Positions 24,809 to 33,447 of a stretch of 39,168 nucleotides of DNA are shown here, piece by piece (within the stretch, counting starts at the first letter, position 1; each line of letters starts with the position of its first letter). The DNA comes from an uncultured Clostridia bacterium (GTDB lineage: Bacteria; Bacillota; Clostridia; Oscillospirales; Ruminococcaceae), in contig CANQWC010000022.1 of assembly GCA_947627455.1 (NCBI GenBank), forward strand, positions 1 to 39,168. The letters run 5' to 3'. Under the pieces are notes generated by a model. It was not told where the DNA came from. It saw nothing but the letters and a program-made list of their open reading frames with translations, and made no database searches. Position numbers and translations under genes: made by a program.

Positions 24809-27064
24809 ATGGCGCTTATTCAGACAACCGTCAGCGGCGGAATCATGATAATTCTGATCGCTGTTCTTCACCTGATTTTTGCGCGACGTCTCCCCAAAAA
24901 GGTATTCGTGATACTCTGGGAGATAGCCCTTGTTCGGCTTCTGCTGCCGATATCTCTGCCGATTGCGGTTCTGCCGCCGATTGAGCAGCCGACTGTCGGG
25001 GCTTTTTCTGCCGATGCTCAGGCCCAAACGGTTTACCCGATGCTCCCATCTTATAAGGACGATTTCGAGGCGCAAGGGGTCGAGGCCGAAAACCCGATGA
25101 CCGAGCAGGCCGAGCCCGAAAAGCCGCATTTTAAGATATCGCTCAAAGCGGTATGGGCGGCGGGAGCGGCGCTTTCGGGGCTGGCGTTTTTGGCGTCGTA
25201 CCTCGTCGCGATAAAGAGGTTCTCGCGGTCGTTTGAGGCGGATTCCGAGTATATCTCAGACTGGCGGTTTGTGCGCGGCGTCGGGAAAAGGATCAGGATA
25301 AGAATATGCGACGGGATAAGCTCGCCGATGACCTACGGAATCTTTCGACCGACGGTTTTGTTCCCCGCTGATTCGGACCTAAACGAGCAGAAGAAAACAG
25401 GCTATATTCTTGAGCACGAATATTCCCATATCCGTCACCACGACTCGCTCAAAAAAGTCGTCGCAACGGCGGCGCTATGCATTCATTGGTTCAACCCCGC
25501 GGTCTGGGTCATGTATTTCCTCTTCAACCGCGATATGGAGCTTTGGTGCGATGAGTGCGTCGTCAGAAGGTACGGAGAAAAATCACGCGCAGATTATGCG
25601 CGAATGCTTATCTCGATGGAAGAGCTTCGGGGAAACACTGCCCTTGTGAGCGCCATCAGAAAAAATTCTGTTGAAGAAAGGATAGTTGCAATTATGAAAT
25701 ACAAAAAGGCTACGTTTATATCGGTTATCGCCGCGATAGTTCTCGTCGCAGTTATTACCGTCGGCGTTGCGGCCACATCATTAAAACCCGTTCACAAAGA
25801 GGCCGAGGCCGCTCCTCTCAGCGACGAAATCACACCGAACACCGACGACTCCCCTGCCGTGACCGAGGCTGTAACCGAGGCGCCCGAAGCTGCCGCGCCC
25901 GAGGCCGCTCCCGAAAATAATGAGAGCAAAAAGGCGGTCTATAACAGCAACGTTGTCATCACCGACTGCCGACAGGACGGCGAAAAAGTCAAGGGCACCC
26001 GAAACTCGGCGATAATCAGGTTCAACGAGGGCGAAAGGGCGATAATCGTCTATGACTTCGGGTATACGCTCACCGACAAGGAGCGGAAGCTCGCGGTTAC
26101 AGCGGGCGTTTACGCAAACGATTCGAGCCCAGACTTCCTCGACACTAACCCCGCCAATAACAAGGATCTTTTTGTCACCAACGTCGTTGAGACCGATACC
26201 GCGGTTATCTTCATGTTCGAGGCGCCGTATAACGCAGATTATATCTTTACAGGCAGCAATTTCAATGACGAGTGGCTTTATGCCGACGATTATTATGTCG
26301 AGAAGGAATCGGCAGCCGAAAAGGGAAAATTCGGCGAATTCACTCTTAAAGACGATGTGTTCAACGGCGTATGCCAAGAGGTCACTCAGGAGAATATCGA
26401 CGCGCTTGTAGAGACGCTCTACGGCGGATACCCCGAGTTTACATCGCCGCTGACACCGCTCAACAGAACAGAAGCTATTGATGACGACGTAAATTATGTC
26501 GAATTCGGCGACACGTTCAGCGACTACTACGAATTCATCAGCGCAGACGGGCGCTTTAACCACGTCGACGGCATCAAGGGGCTTGATTACAAAATCGACA
26601 GTGCGACCGTATATGATTCGGTCGGCGAGAGCGGGCTTGAAGGCGTGAAGTTTACCGACGCATACGCGGGATGCAAATTCATCGTTCTCGACATGACCGC
26701 GACCTATAACAGGCCCGACTCCTCAGCGCCCGAGGCCGTTCAGCCGTACTTCACTTGGAGCCCGATGGTTATGCAGAGCAAGCTGAGCGAGGGTGCAGGC
26801 CCGAATTTCTCAACGGAAATCGCCTATCTCAGCGAAGCCCCTCGCGAGGGCGACATAAACATCGCAACGGGCGAGCCGTTTACCGTCGGAAAAGACGGGG
26901 CTCACTTCAGAACACCGATTTCCGACGGCTCCTCGCTGAGCTTTAAGGTGGGCCTCTACGCGAGCGACGAGCTCATCGAAAGCGGGAACCTTTACCTTGG
27001 CAGGTTCGTGTTCAGGACGTTCGCCGAAGAGCCGAAGCTGACGTATGCGAAGGTGGTTGAATAA
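24809..27064 (+). CDS. BlaR1-like M56 peptidase with an unusual extracellular sensor
   Basis: A 751-residue membrane metalloprotease paired with the BlaI-like repressor. Membrane segments lie at about 5-28, 33-58 and 108-130, and the M56 zinc motif is H203-E-Y-S-H207 followed by CIHWFNPAVWVMYFLFNRDMELWCDE. A fourth span is at about 305. Then come an Ala/Pro/Glu-rich linker (TEAVTEAPEAAAPEAAP) and an outer domain of about 400 residues. In true BlaR1 the outer part is a penicillin-binding domain with SxxK; no such motif is seen here, and one stretch (KFIVLDMTATYN) resembles DUF4352-type beta-sandwiches. ATG 24809 is chosen because GGAG lies 8 bases upstream; a GTG at 24800 overlaps the repressor's end. 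Confidence 0.9.
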   Translation: MALIQTTVSGGIMIILIAVLHLIFARRLPKKVFVILWEIALVRLLLPISLPIAVLPPIEQPTVGAFSADAQAQTVYPMLPSYKDDFEAQGVEAENPMTEQAEPEKPHFKISLKAVWAAGAALSGLAFLASYLVAIKRFSRSFEADSEYISDWRFVRGVGKRIRIRICDGISSPMTYGIFRPTVLFPADSDLNEQKKTGYILEHEYSHIRHHDSLKKVVATAALCIHWFNPAVWVMYFLFNRDMELWCDECVVRRYGEKSRADYARMLISMEELRGNTALVSAIRKNSVEERIVAIMKYKKATFISVIAAIVLVAVITVGVAATSLKPVHKEAEAAPLSDEITPNTDDSPAVTEAVTEAPEAAAPEAAPENNESKKAVYNSNVVITDCRQDGEKVKGTRNSAIIRFNEGERAIIVYDFGYTLTDKERKLAVTAGVYANDSSPDFLDTNPANNKDLFVTNVVETDTAVIFMFEAPYNADYIFTGSNFNDEWLYADDYYVEKESAAEKGKFGEFTLKDDVFNGVCQEVTQENIDALVETLYGGYPEFTSPLTPLNRTEAIDDDVNYVEFGDTFSDYYEFISADGRFNHVDGIKGLDYKIDSATVYDSVGESGLEGVKFTDAYAGCKFIVLDMTATYNRPDSSAPEAVQPYFTWSPMVMQSKLSEGAGPNFSTEIAYLSEAPREGDINIATGEPFTVGKDGAHFRTPISDGSSLSFKVGLYASDELIESGNLYLGRFVFRTFAEEPKLTYAKVVE

Positions 27065-27142
27065 AAGGTATTTGCTTTGCTCATACTATTTTTAGCCACC
27101 CTTCCCCCATCTGGGTTTCGCGCAAGCTATAAAATAGTAGCA

Positions 27143-27166
27143 CCCCCTCCCCTCAAGGGGAGGGGG
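27143..27166 (+). terminator. GC-rich hairpin after the BlaR1-like gene
   Basis: CCCCCTCCCC (27143-27152) pairs perfectly with GGGGAGGGGG (27157-27166) around TCAA. A weaker flanking inverted repeat pairs TACTATTTTTAGC (about 27085) with GCTATAAAATAGTA (about 27126). There is no T-run, so it may block read-through weakly or be part of the composite repeat that starts here. Confidence 0.45.
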
Positions 27167-27690
27167 CATGAACATGGTTTTTGCAACCAATCGGGCTTAG
27201 CAATCGTGAAAGACGGACCAAGAGCACCGACAAATTAGATAAATCGGGGGCACCCTGCGGGTTCCCCCGAACCCCCTCCGCACTGGCCGCCGAGCGAAGC
27301 TCGGCGGCGGGAAATTTTCTCGCTGGCGCTCGAAAATCGGGGGAACCTCCGACGAGGGTTCCCCCGCGTCGCAACCGTTCACTGAACGGATTGCTCCTCC
27401 CCTTCCTGCGTTTCGCTTACGCTTTTAAAAAGAGCACGCTCGGCCGCGTGCTCTTTTTTGGGGATTTCGCGCTCTGCGGAGCGCGACCAAAGGGCACTGC
27501 CCTTTGGAAACCCGTGAGCCTTTTAGGAAAGGCTCAAGCGAAAACTTCTTAATTTTGACAGGATATGTAATTTTCATTACTCCCGCAAGCCGAGATACGC
27601 GATTATTTCTCCGTGAGCACGAGCAGGCGATCGTTTTTGCCTGCGAAGTGCGAACGGATAGAAATAACGCTTATCTTTTTGTAAAGGGCT
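27163..27690. repeat. Composite intergenic repeat, copy 2
   Basis: It shares ordered islands with 12693-13300: GGGGGCATGAACATGGTTTT (27163 on), ATCGGGGGCACCCTGCGGG (27242 on), CGACGAGGGTTCCCCC, GCTCCTCCCCTTCCTGCG, the GAGCACGC hairpin, CGCGCTCTGCGGAGCGCG, CTCCCGCAAGCCGAGATACG and GAACGGATAGAAATAACG. It also contains CCAAAGGG-CACT-GCCCTTTGG-like pairing where copy 1 has GGGGC-TCT-GCCCC. No gene is seen in the 27065-27702 gap. Confidence 0.7.
27427..27459 (+). terminator. Bidirectional terminator in composite repeat copy 2
   Basis: AGAGCACGC (27431-27439) pairs with GCGTGCTCT (27446-27454), with an A-run before and T6 after. It lies between the convergent BlaR1-like and DUF2079 genes and nearly equals the hairpin at 12941-12971. 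Confidence 0.8.
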
Positions 27691-27702
27691 TTATCCTAAA
27701 CT

Positions 27703-29529
27703 TTAATTCTCTCCTCTGCCCATCACAAAGACAAAGCTGTCGGAGTCGGCGCAGAGCCGCCAGCCGAGCTTTTCAAGCAGCGGCATGAGCTCGTCGGTGA
27801 GCGGGTCGAGCCTGCTCAGAATACAATAATCGTACTTCTCCTCGCCCTTGAGGCCGCTCACGTTGCCCCAAGCATCGCGGATAAGCGTGTCGCTCAGGAG
27901 CTCGTAAATTTCGTCGCGATTCGCGGCGTGAGGCAGAATAAACGCGTTCGCCAGAACCGAGGCGTCGCTCGGCACCGATTCAATGCATTCCTCGGCTGAG
28001 GCGTAATAATCAGCCTTTTCGATACTCTCGTTGATGTACGAAAGCTTCGGCGAAACCGTCGCGACGGCAAGAATAAACCCGAAGACCGCCATCGCGGGGA
28101 GAATTCTTCGCGAGAACTTCGGGCCGAGGTCGCCAAGGTTCAGCACCGAAAGATAAATCAAAAAGCAGCCGGGCCCGAAGATGTACTGGAACCCGATGTC
28201 GCCCGCATAGGCGTACCCCGCGCCGATTATGAGGTTCATCACCGCGTAGGGCACGAACAGAAGATACCGCTCAAGCTTTAGGGTCATGAACGGCAGAAAC
28301 GCCAGCGGCAGCATCGTCTCGACAAAGAACAGCAGCGTTTTTTCGGTGAGGAGCAGGCTCACAAGATAGGCGGGATCGGTGAGCGAGTTTCTGATCACAC
28401 CGATTATGCCCTCGCTGTTTGTCACCATGAGCTCGCCGAAACGCGACGCGGTCATATACTGCCCATCGCCGCCCGAGGCAAGAAATTTCATCACTATCGC
28501 GAAGTAAACCGCCGAAAGCCCCGCCGCGATAACACCGTGAAGCCGCTTTTTGCTCTTTTCGGCGATGGCGAAGAAAACCGCCGCGCAAAAGACATAAAGC
28601 GGGGCGTCCTCTTTTACCGAGCAGACCAGCGCCGACATCACATAAAACAGCGGGATATTCTTTCGCTCCATCGCGAAGAAAAGCCACATCAGAAGCGTCG
28701 GCAGAAAGGCGTTCTCGTGAAACGAATAATAGCACGGCAGTATCAGCCCGCCGTAAAAAATATATACCGAGCAGACCGCGGCAAGGCTCATGCCCTTGAA
28801 GCCGCGCTTTTTTGCGATGAAATAAAGCGGCAGAACACCCGACATCGCGAAAAACGCCTGACCGACCAAAAGCGTCTCGGGCTTCGGGAAGAGGGCGTAG
28901 ATCGGCAGAAACAGATAGAATATAAACGAGGTATGCACCCGAAAATGCGACATGAACTGACCGCGCTCGCAGGTTATCACCGCGTTGAAGTGCTCTTTGA
29001 GCGAGTGAAACGTCTGCACAAAAATGCCCATGTCAAAACAAGGCGTGCCGAAATTTCGGTGATGAGCGACCGTAGTCATCGCGACAAACAGAAAAACCGT
29101 GACCGCCGAAACCGCGGTTATCACGGCGGCGGTTTTAGAACTCACACACTCGCCTAACTTTTCAGCAGAATATGCGGTGAAAATCGCCGCGATGATTCCC
29201 GCCGCAGCGCCGAGATAAAAGCTTCCGCTGCCGAAGACCGCGCTCGCGCAGAAAAGTATCGCGCCCGCCATTAGGGCGATTGCGTCGGTTTTTGGCGATA
29301 TCAGCCGATAGAGCAACGACAGTGCCAAAAATGCCGCTAAGCTCCACAAAAGAGTCGCCAAAAGGCCCTGAGTGCCGACAAAATCCTTCCAGCTGCCGAT
29401 TGGGCTTACACCGTTTTTCTGCGATATGAATATACCGACCGACGACACGAAAAAATATGCCGCCAAAAGTCGGGCCATGAAATTCTTAAGCCCGTAGCTT
29501 TTTAAAAACTCGGTGATTTTCGGCTTCAT
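27703..29529 (-). CDS. DUF2079 polytopic membrane protein
   Basis: This 609-residue protein has about 12 membrane segments. It matches DUF2079, a GT-C-like glycosyltransferase-type membrane family: FDMGIFVQTFHSLKEH early, then CERGQFMSHFRVHTSFIFYLFLPIYALFP, and SFHENAFLPTLLMWLFFA. The soluble C-terminal part starts near residue 510 and has VPSDASVLANAFILPH. By analogy with GT-C enzymes it may transfer a sugar from a lipid carrier outside the membrane, but substrate and acceptor are unknown. The start is ATG 29529, set by GAGGAGG 6 bases upstream and placed 1 base after the stop of the FAD oxidoreductase gene, so the two form an operon. Confidence 0.85.
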   Translation of the reverse strand: MKPKITEFLKSYGLKNFMARLLAAYFFVSSVGIFISQKNGVSPIGSWKDFVGTQGLLATLLWSLAAFLALSLLYRLISPKTDAIALMAGAILFCASAVFGSGSFYLGAAAGIIAAIFTAYSAEKLGECVSSKTAAVITAVSAVTVFLFVAMTTVAHHRNFGTPCFDMGIFVQTFHSLKEHFNAVITCERGQFMSHFRVHTSFIFYLFLPIYALFPKPETLLVGQAFFAMSGVLPLYFIAKKRGFKGMSLAAVCSVYIFYGGLILPCYYSFHENAFLPTLLMWLFFAMERKNIPLFYVMSALVCSVKEDAPLYVFCAAVFFAIAEKSKKRLHGVIAAGLSAVYFAIVMKFLASGGDGQYMTASRFGELMVTNSEGIIGVIRNSLTDPAYLVSLLLTEKTLLFFVETMLPLAFLPFMTLKLERYLLFVPYAVMNLIIGAGYAYAGDIGFQYIFGPGCFLIYLSVLNLGDLGPKFSRRILPAMAVFGFILAVATVSPKLSYINESIEKADYYASAEECIESVPSDASVLANAFILPHAANRDEIYELLSDTLIRDAWGNVSGLKGEEKYDYCILSRLDPLTDELMPLLEKLGWRLCADSDSFVFVMGRGEN

Positions 29530-29530
29530 T

Positions 29531-31111
29531 CTATTCCTCCTCGGGGGCATATGCCTCGGCAATTTTCATCGCGGTTTTAAGGCCGTCGACCGCCGACGAC
29601 ATTATTCCGCCCGCATAGCCCGCACCCTCGCCGCAGGGGTAAAGGTTAGACGTTCCGAGGGCGGCGCCGCTCTCGCTTCGGGTGATGCGCACGGGCGAGG
29701 ACGTCCTTGTTTCGGGGGCGGTGAGGATCGCCCCGCCGTCGCCGAAGCATTTCATCTCTTTTGAAAATTTCGCGAGGCCCTCCTTCATCATGTCGGTGAC
29801 AAAGGTTGGCAGAATTTTTTCGAGGCTGCACCTTGTGACGCTCGGGCGGTAGCTCGGGAAAACGCTATGGGTGTCATCAAATCCCATAAGCTCGCCGACG
29901 GACATCGCGGGTGCGGAATAACCATTTGTAAGCCCGTAGGCGCGCCTTTCAATCGACCTTGCGAATTCGACCCCGCCGAGCGCCCCGCTCGGGAAATCGC
30001 CCTTATCGACCGAGACGACGAGCGCGGAGTTAGCGTTTTTGCCGTCGCGAAGATATCTGCTCATTCCGTTGGTGACGATGCCGCCGCTCTCGCTTGAAGC
30101 CGCGACGACCTCGCCCCCGGGGCACATGCAGAAGGTGTAAACTCCCCTGCCGCCCTTTCGGTATGAAAGCTGATATTCGCCCTTCGGCAGGCCGAGCTCG
30201 CCCGATTCGCCGCCGTAGAGGCTTATGTCGACGTCGCGCTGAAGATGCTCTATCCTCGCGCCGACAGAAAATGCCTTGGGTTCAAGAAAAATTCCCCGCC
30301 TGTTCAGAAGCTCAAAGGTGTCCCTTGCAGAATGGCCTATCGCAAGGACGAGCGAAGCCGCCTCGATCTCGCCAGATGGGGTTCTGACGGCGGTCACTCG
30401 GCCGCTTTCAAGTGAGAAATCTTCAAGCTGATTTAAAAACCGAACCTCGCCGCCCTTTTCGGTTATCCTCTTTCTGATGTTCTTGACTATCTCGCGAAGG
30501 TTGTCCGTTCCGATGTGTGGCTTCGAGAGATACATTATGTCCTCGGGCGCGCCGAATTCGCGAAGCCGCCGAAGAACATATCTGCAGAGCGGGTCGCCTA
30601 TTCTCGTCGTGAGCTTTCCGTCGGAGAATGTGCCCGCGCCGCCCTCGCCGAACTGGACGTTGGTTTTTTCATCAAGGGGCCCGCCGCACCAGAATTTTTC
30701 GACAGCCAAAGCGCGTGAATCGGCATCGGCGCCGCGCTCTAAAATTATCGGCCGATAGCCGCACTCGGCAAGAAGAAGCCCGCAGAACATTCCCGCAGGG
30801 CCGAAACCCGCGATCACCGTTCGCCCGCTTCGCTTTTCGGAGGATACTTTCGGCTTCGGCTCGGGCTCTTCAAAATATTTCGCCCCGCCGACCCTCTCGG
30901 CAAGGCGCTTTTCCCTGCGGGGGTCGCGAAGATAAACCATGACCGAGCATACAAAGTGAATGTCGGCGCGTTTTCTTGCGTCGAGGGAGGACTTATATAT
31001 TCCCGCGCCCGTGATGTCGGCATCGCGAAGACCCAAAATTTTCAGCGCCTTCGGAACGGCAAGCCCGAGGCCGTCGACGGGACATCTGATGTCAGAGAGA
31101 ATTATCGGCAT
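29531..31111 (-). CDS. NAD(P)/FAD-dependent oxidoreductase (COG2509-like)
   Basis: This 526-residue flavoprotein has an N-terminal domain (1-90), the FAD-binding Rossmann motif AGFGPAGMFCGLLLAECGYRPIILERG at about 98-125, and QFGEGGAGTFSDGKLTTR. It continues with SLVLAIGHSARDTFE, YTFCMCPGGEVVAASSE and the C-terminal FAD motif LYPCGEGAGYAGGIMSSAVDGLK. The physiological substrate of this widespread Firmicutes family is unknown. AAGGAGC precedes ATG 31111. It follows cdaR by 46 bp with a hairpin between them, and may be partly co-transcribed with the cdaA-cdaR operon. Confidence 0.88.
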   Translation of the reverse strand: MPIILSDIRCPVDGLGLAVPKALKILGLRDADITGAGIYKSSLDARKRADIHFVCSVMVYLRDPRREKRLAERVGGAKYFEEPEPKPKVSSEKRSGRTVIAGFGPAGMFCGLLLAECGYRPIILERGADADSRALAVEKFWCGGPLDEKTNVQFGEGGAGTFSDGKLTTRIGDPLCRYVLRRLREFGAPEDIMYLSKPHIGTDNLREIVKNIRKRITEKGGEVRFLNQLEDFSLESGRVTAVRTPSGEIEAASLVLAIGHSARDTFELLNRRGIFLEPKAFSVGARIEHLQRDVDISLYGGESGELGLPKGEYQLSYRKGGRGVYTFCMCPGGEVVAASSESGGIVTNGMSRYLRDGKNANSALVVSVDKGDFPSGALGGVEFARSIERRAYGLTNGYSAPAMSVGELMGFDDTHSVFPSYRPSVTRCSLEKILPTFVTDMMKEGLAKFSKEMKCFGDGGAILTAPETRTSSPVRITRSESGAALGTSNLYPCGEGAGYAGGIMSSAVDGLKTAMKIAEAYAPEEE

Positions 31112-31126
31112 AAAAGCTCCTTAAAA

Positions 31127-31152
31127 GCGGGACGTGGTTTTCCCCGTCCCGC
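31127..31152 (-). terminator. Intercistronic hairpin after cdaR
   Basis: GCGGGACG (31127-31134) pairs perfectly with CGTCCCGC (31145-31152); on the minus strand TTTT follows and then the AAGGAGC ribosome site of the next gene. It is probably a partial terminator between cdaR and the FAD oxidoreductase. Confidence 0.65.
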
Positions 31153-31157
31153 ATGAA

Positions 31158-32489
31158 TTATTCTTCGCCGTCGACGACGATATCATCGGCAGGCTCGGGC
31201 GCTTCTTCATTGGCAACCTCAAAGCTTACAAGCGCTTGGGTCAGGCCCGTCGCCCAAATCTTCGGGTGGTTGGGCGCGCAGACCGTGCAGGTGAGTATCC
31301 TCGGCCCTGTTGAAAGCTCATAGTCCATGAGGTTTATCTGGGCGATGAAGTTTGAGGAGTCAAGCTCGTTGAGCTCGTCCTCGGGCCCGACAACGGTGAC
31401 GTTCACCCTGTCCTGCTCGACAGTCGCGGTGAAATTCGACTGCCCGTTTATCGTATAAATCCTCGAATTGGGTATCGATATTCGCTTTGTCGTGTATCCC
31501 TCAAGATCAAAGCTCACCTGTACCGAATCGACGCCCGAAATGTTTGTATAGCTGCTCGTGTCGCTCAGCGGGAAGGTGAAAAGCTTTCCGATATTTATCT
31601 CGGTGACGTCGATATAGCCGATGTTTATCTCGTCAAGAAGTTCAAGGTCGCTGTCCTGCCCTCGGACGAGCATGCTGTCGAGCGAGAGGGTATAGGGGAT
31701 CGTGTTGATGTCGACAGCGGGGTTGTTTGTCGTGAGGGTGACGGTGAGGGGTATCGACCTTGTGTAATAGACGGGGATATAGACCATGAAGTTGCTCGTC
31801 TTCATTGAGACAAGGTCGTTTGAAAACTCGGCGTTGCCGTTGTAGAGCGTTACCTTGCTGTCCGAGACGTTATACGAGCCCTTGACGTTCTCGGACCCGC
31901 TGACCGTGAGAACGCAGGAGGTCACCTGATCGATGTAATCCTTCGGGCCGGAAATTTCAACCTGAGAGGGCGTGATCCTGACCTCTTCGGGGTCGATGAC
32001 ATAGTTTGAGGCGGGAATAACGTTTGAAAGATCGGCGGTGAGGGAGCCGTCATCGACCGAGAGAATTTTCGTCGCAAGCTTATCAAAGACAATGTGAACA
32101 TACTGCGGCGCGATCTCGACGTCGTTGAGCTGATCGCCGTTGACGCTTGTGACCGTGAGCGGAATGTTATATGTTCCCGAGCCGCGGACGTTTTCAAGCC
32201 CGAGGGAAATATGAACGTCGTCGGCGGTGTATTTGCCGATGTCCTCACGCCTTCCCGAGAATGAAACGCTCGCGGTGTTTATGTCGGATGTTATCACCGA
32301 AAGGCCGAGCAGGTCGGCGTATGAACCCTCGAGCGAGAAGTCGATATTCACGTCTTTAAGGGTCATGTCAACCTCGGGAAAAGCGGTTATCGAGAGTATC
32401 AGCCAAAGGACGACGGCGATGACGAGGGAGACTATCAGCAGAAAGAAATTTCCGTGGAAAAGTCTTTTCTTAATGTTTTTTTCTGCCAT
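31158..32489 (-). CDS. cdaR: YbbR-domain regulator of diadenylate cyclase (CdaR)
   Basis: This 443-residue membrane-anchored protein has a short basic start, one membrane segment at about 14-34 (FFLLIVSLVIAVVLWLILS) and a long extracellular part made of repeated YbbR-like beta domains (for example VSFSGRREDIGKYTADDVHISLGLE; VDPEEV-type turns before ITPSQVEISGP). In Firmicutes CdaR binds CdaA and tunes its c-di-AMP output, usually from an operon cdaA-cdaR-glmM. Here the start overlaps the end of cdaA by 20 bases, showing tight coupling. No glmM follows in this window; a FAD oxidoreductase takes its place. Confidence 0.92.
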   Translation of the reverse strand: MAEKNIKKRLFHGNFFLLIVSLVIAVVLWLILSITAFPEVDMTLKDVNIDFSLEGSYADLLGLSVITSDINTASVSFSGRREDIGKYTADDVHISLGLENVRGSGTYNIPLTVTSVNGDQLNDVEIAPQYVHIVFDKLATKILSVDDGSLTADLSNVIPASNYVIDPEEVRITPSQVEISGPKDYIDQVTSCVLTVSGSENVKGSYNVSDSKVTLYNGNAEFSNDLVSMKTSNFMVYIPVYYTRSIPLTVTLTTNNPAVDINTIPYTLSLDSMLVRGQDSDLELLDEINIGYIDVTEINIGKLFTFPLSDTSSYTNISGVDSVQVSFDLEGYTTKRISIPNSRIYTINGQSNFTATVEQDRVNVTVVGPEDELNELDSSNFIAQINLMDYELSTGPRILTCTVCAPNHPKIWATGLTQALVSFEVANEEAPEPADDIVVDGEE

Positions 32490-33372
32490 TGATATGCTCC
32501 TTTCCCGACTTGAGTATGCTGATGATATTCACGTCGCGGTTTGTATCGGGAATAAGCTTCGAGCGAAGATATGTCGTGAGGCTTTCCTTGTTATATCCCC
32601 TTGTGAGCTCGCCGTTCTCGGCAACCGAGACGGTTCCCGTTTCCTCGGATACGACGATGATTATGGCGTCGGAATTTTCACTCATTCCGATGGCCGCACG
32701 GTGGCGCGAGCCGAGCTGTTTGTTTATCCTCTCCTCCTTCTGAGGGGTCGGAAGGAAGCAGCCCGCCGCGATTATTCGCGCGTTTCTTATTATCACCGCG
32801 CCGTCGTGCAAAGGAGTGTTCTTTATGAATATGTTGCCGAGGATCTGCACGCTCGGTATGCAGTCGAGCACCGTTCCGTTCTCGATCTGTTCGCCGAGGC
32901 GGTTGGTCCTCTCGATAACTATTAGCGCGCCCGTAGCCGTCTCGGAAAGCTGCTCGACAGCCTTGCCGATGACCTCGATTGCGTCGGCCCAGTTCTGGGT
33001 GACGTTATCGGCGCGATAGCCCGAGTTGAAAACCGTTTTGACGTTCGTTCGCCCGACCCTCTCGAGAATTCTTCGGAGCTCGGGCTGAAAAACTACAACG
33101 AGCGCTATCAAGCCGACTTGGAAGAAGTTGTCAAGAAGATAGGACATCATGCGAAGGTCAAGAACGCTCGGCGAGGCGATGAAGTAGATCACCAAAATAA
33201 TGAATATGCCCGTGATGAGCTGCTGGGCCTTTGTCTCCCTCACAAGCTTGAAGCCTTTATATATGATGTAGGTCATCAGGAGTATATCGATGATATCCTT
33301 TATGCGAATCGAAGATATAACGCTTGCGATTCGCAAAATCATATCCCGCAGGAATCCCAAAGCGGTTTCCAA
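32470..33372 (-). CDS. cdaA: Membrane diadenylate cyclase CdaA
   Basis: This 300-residue enzyme makes c-di-AMP from two ATP; c-di-AMP controls potassium and osmolyte balance and cell-wall homeostasis. Three membrane segments lie near the N-terminus (about 28-95), then the DAC domain carries the two signature motifs D190-G-A in PLHDGAVIIR and R223-H-R225 in GSRHRAAIG. The first codon is probably TTG 33372, with an AGGGG ribosome site 9 bases upstream. The nearby ATG is out of frame. A promoter lies at 33419-33447 inside the end of the upstream desulfurase gene. Confidence 0.95.
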   Translation of the reverse strand: METALGFLRDMILRIASVISSIRIKDIIDILLMTYIIYKGFKLVRETKAQQLITGIFIILVIYFIASPSVLDLRMMSYLLDNFFQVGLIALVVVFQPELRRILERVGRTNVKTVFNSGYRADNVTQNWADAIEVIGKAVEQLSETATGALIVIERTNRLGEQIENGTVLDCIPSVQILGNIFIKNTPLHDGAVIIRNARIIAAGCFLPTPQKEERINKQLGSRHRAAIGMSENSDAIIIVVSEETGTVSVAENGELTRGYNKESLTTYLRSKLIPDTNRDVNIISILKSGKEHINGRKKH

Positions 33373-33418
33373 ATTGCATTTCCCCTTCCGCGCCGAGCGC
33401 TGTTTTCCAATCTATAAT

Positions 33419-33447
33419 ATTTTAACAGCTTTCTTCCGAAATTTCAA
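33419..33447 (-). promoter_or_regulatory. Promoter for the cdaA-cdaR operon
   Basis: On the minus strand TTGAAA (33447-33442), a 17-base spacer and TAAAAT (33424-33419) overlap the last codons of the cysteine desulfurase gene. The distance to the cdaA TTG start is about 45 bases. Confidence 0.65.

Noticed and set aside
27181-27552. A 123-codon frame between the BlaR1-like and DUF2079 genes
   Set aside because: It follows the composite repeat and its hairpins exactly and shows low-complexity Pro/Arg content without a ribosome site.
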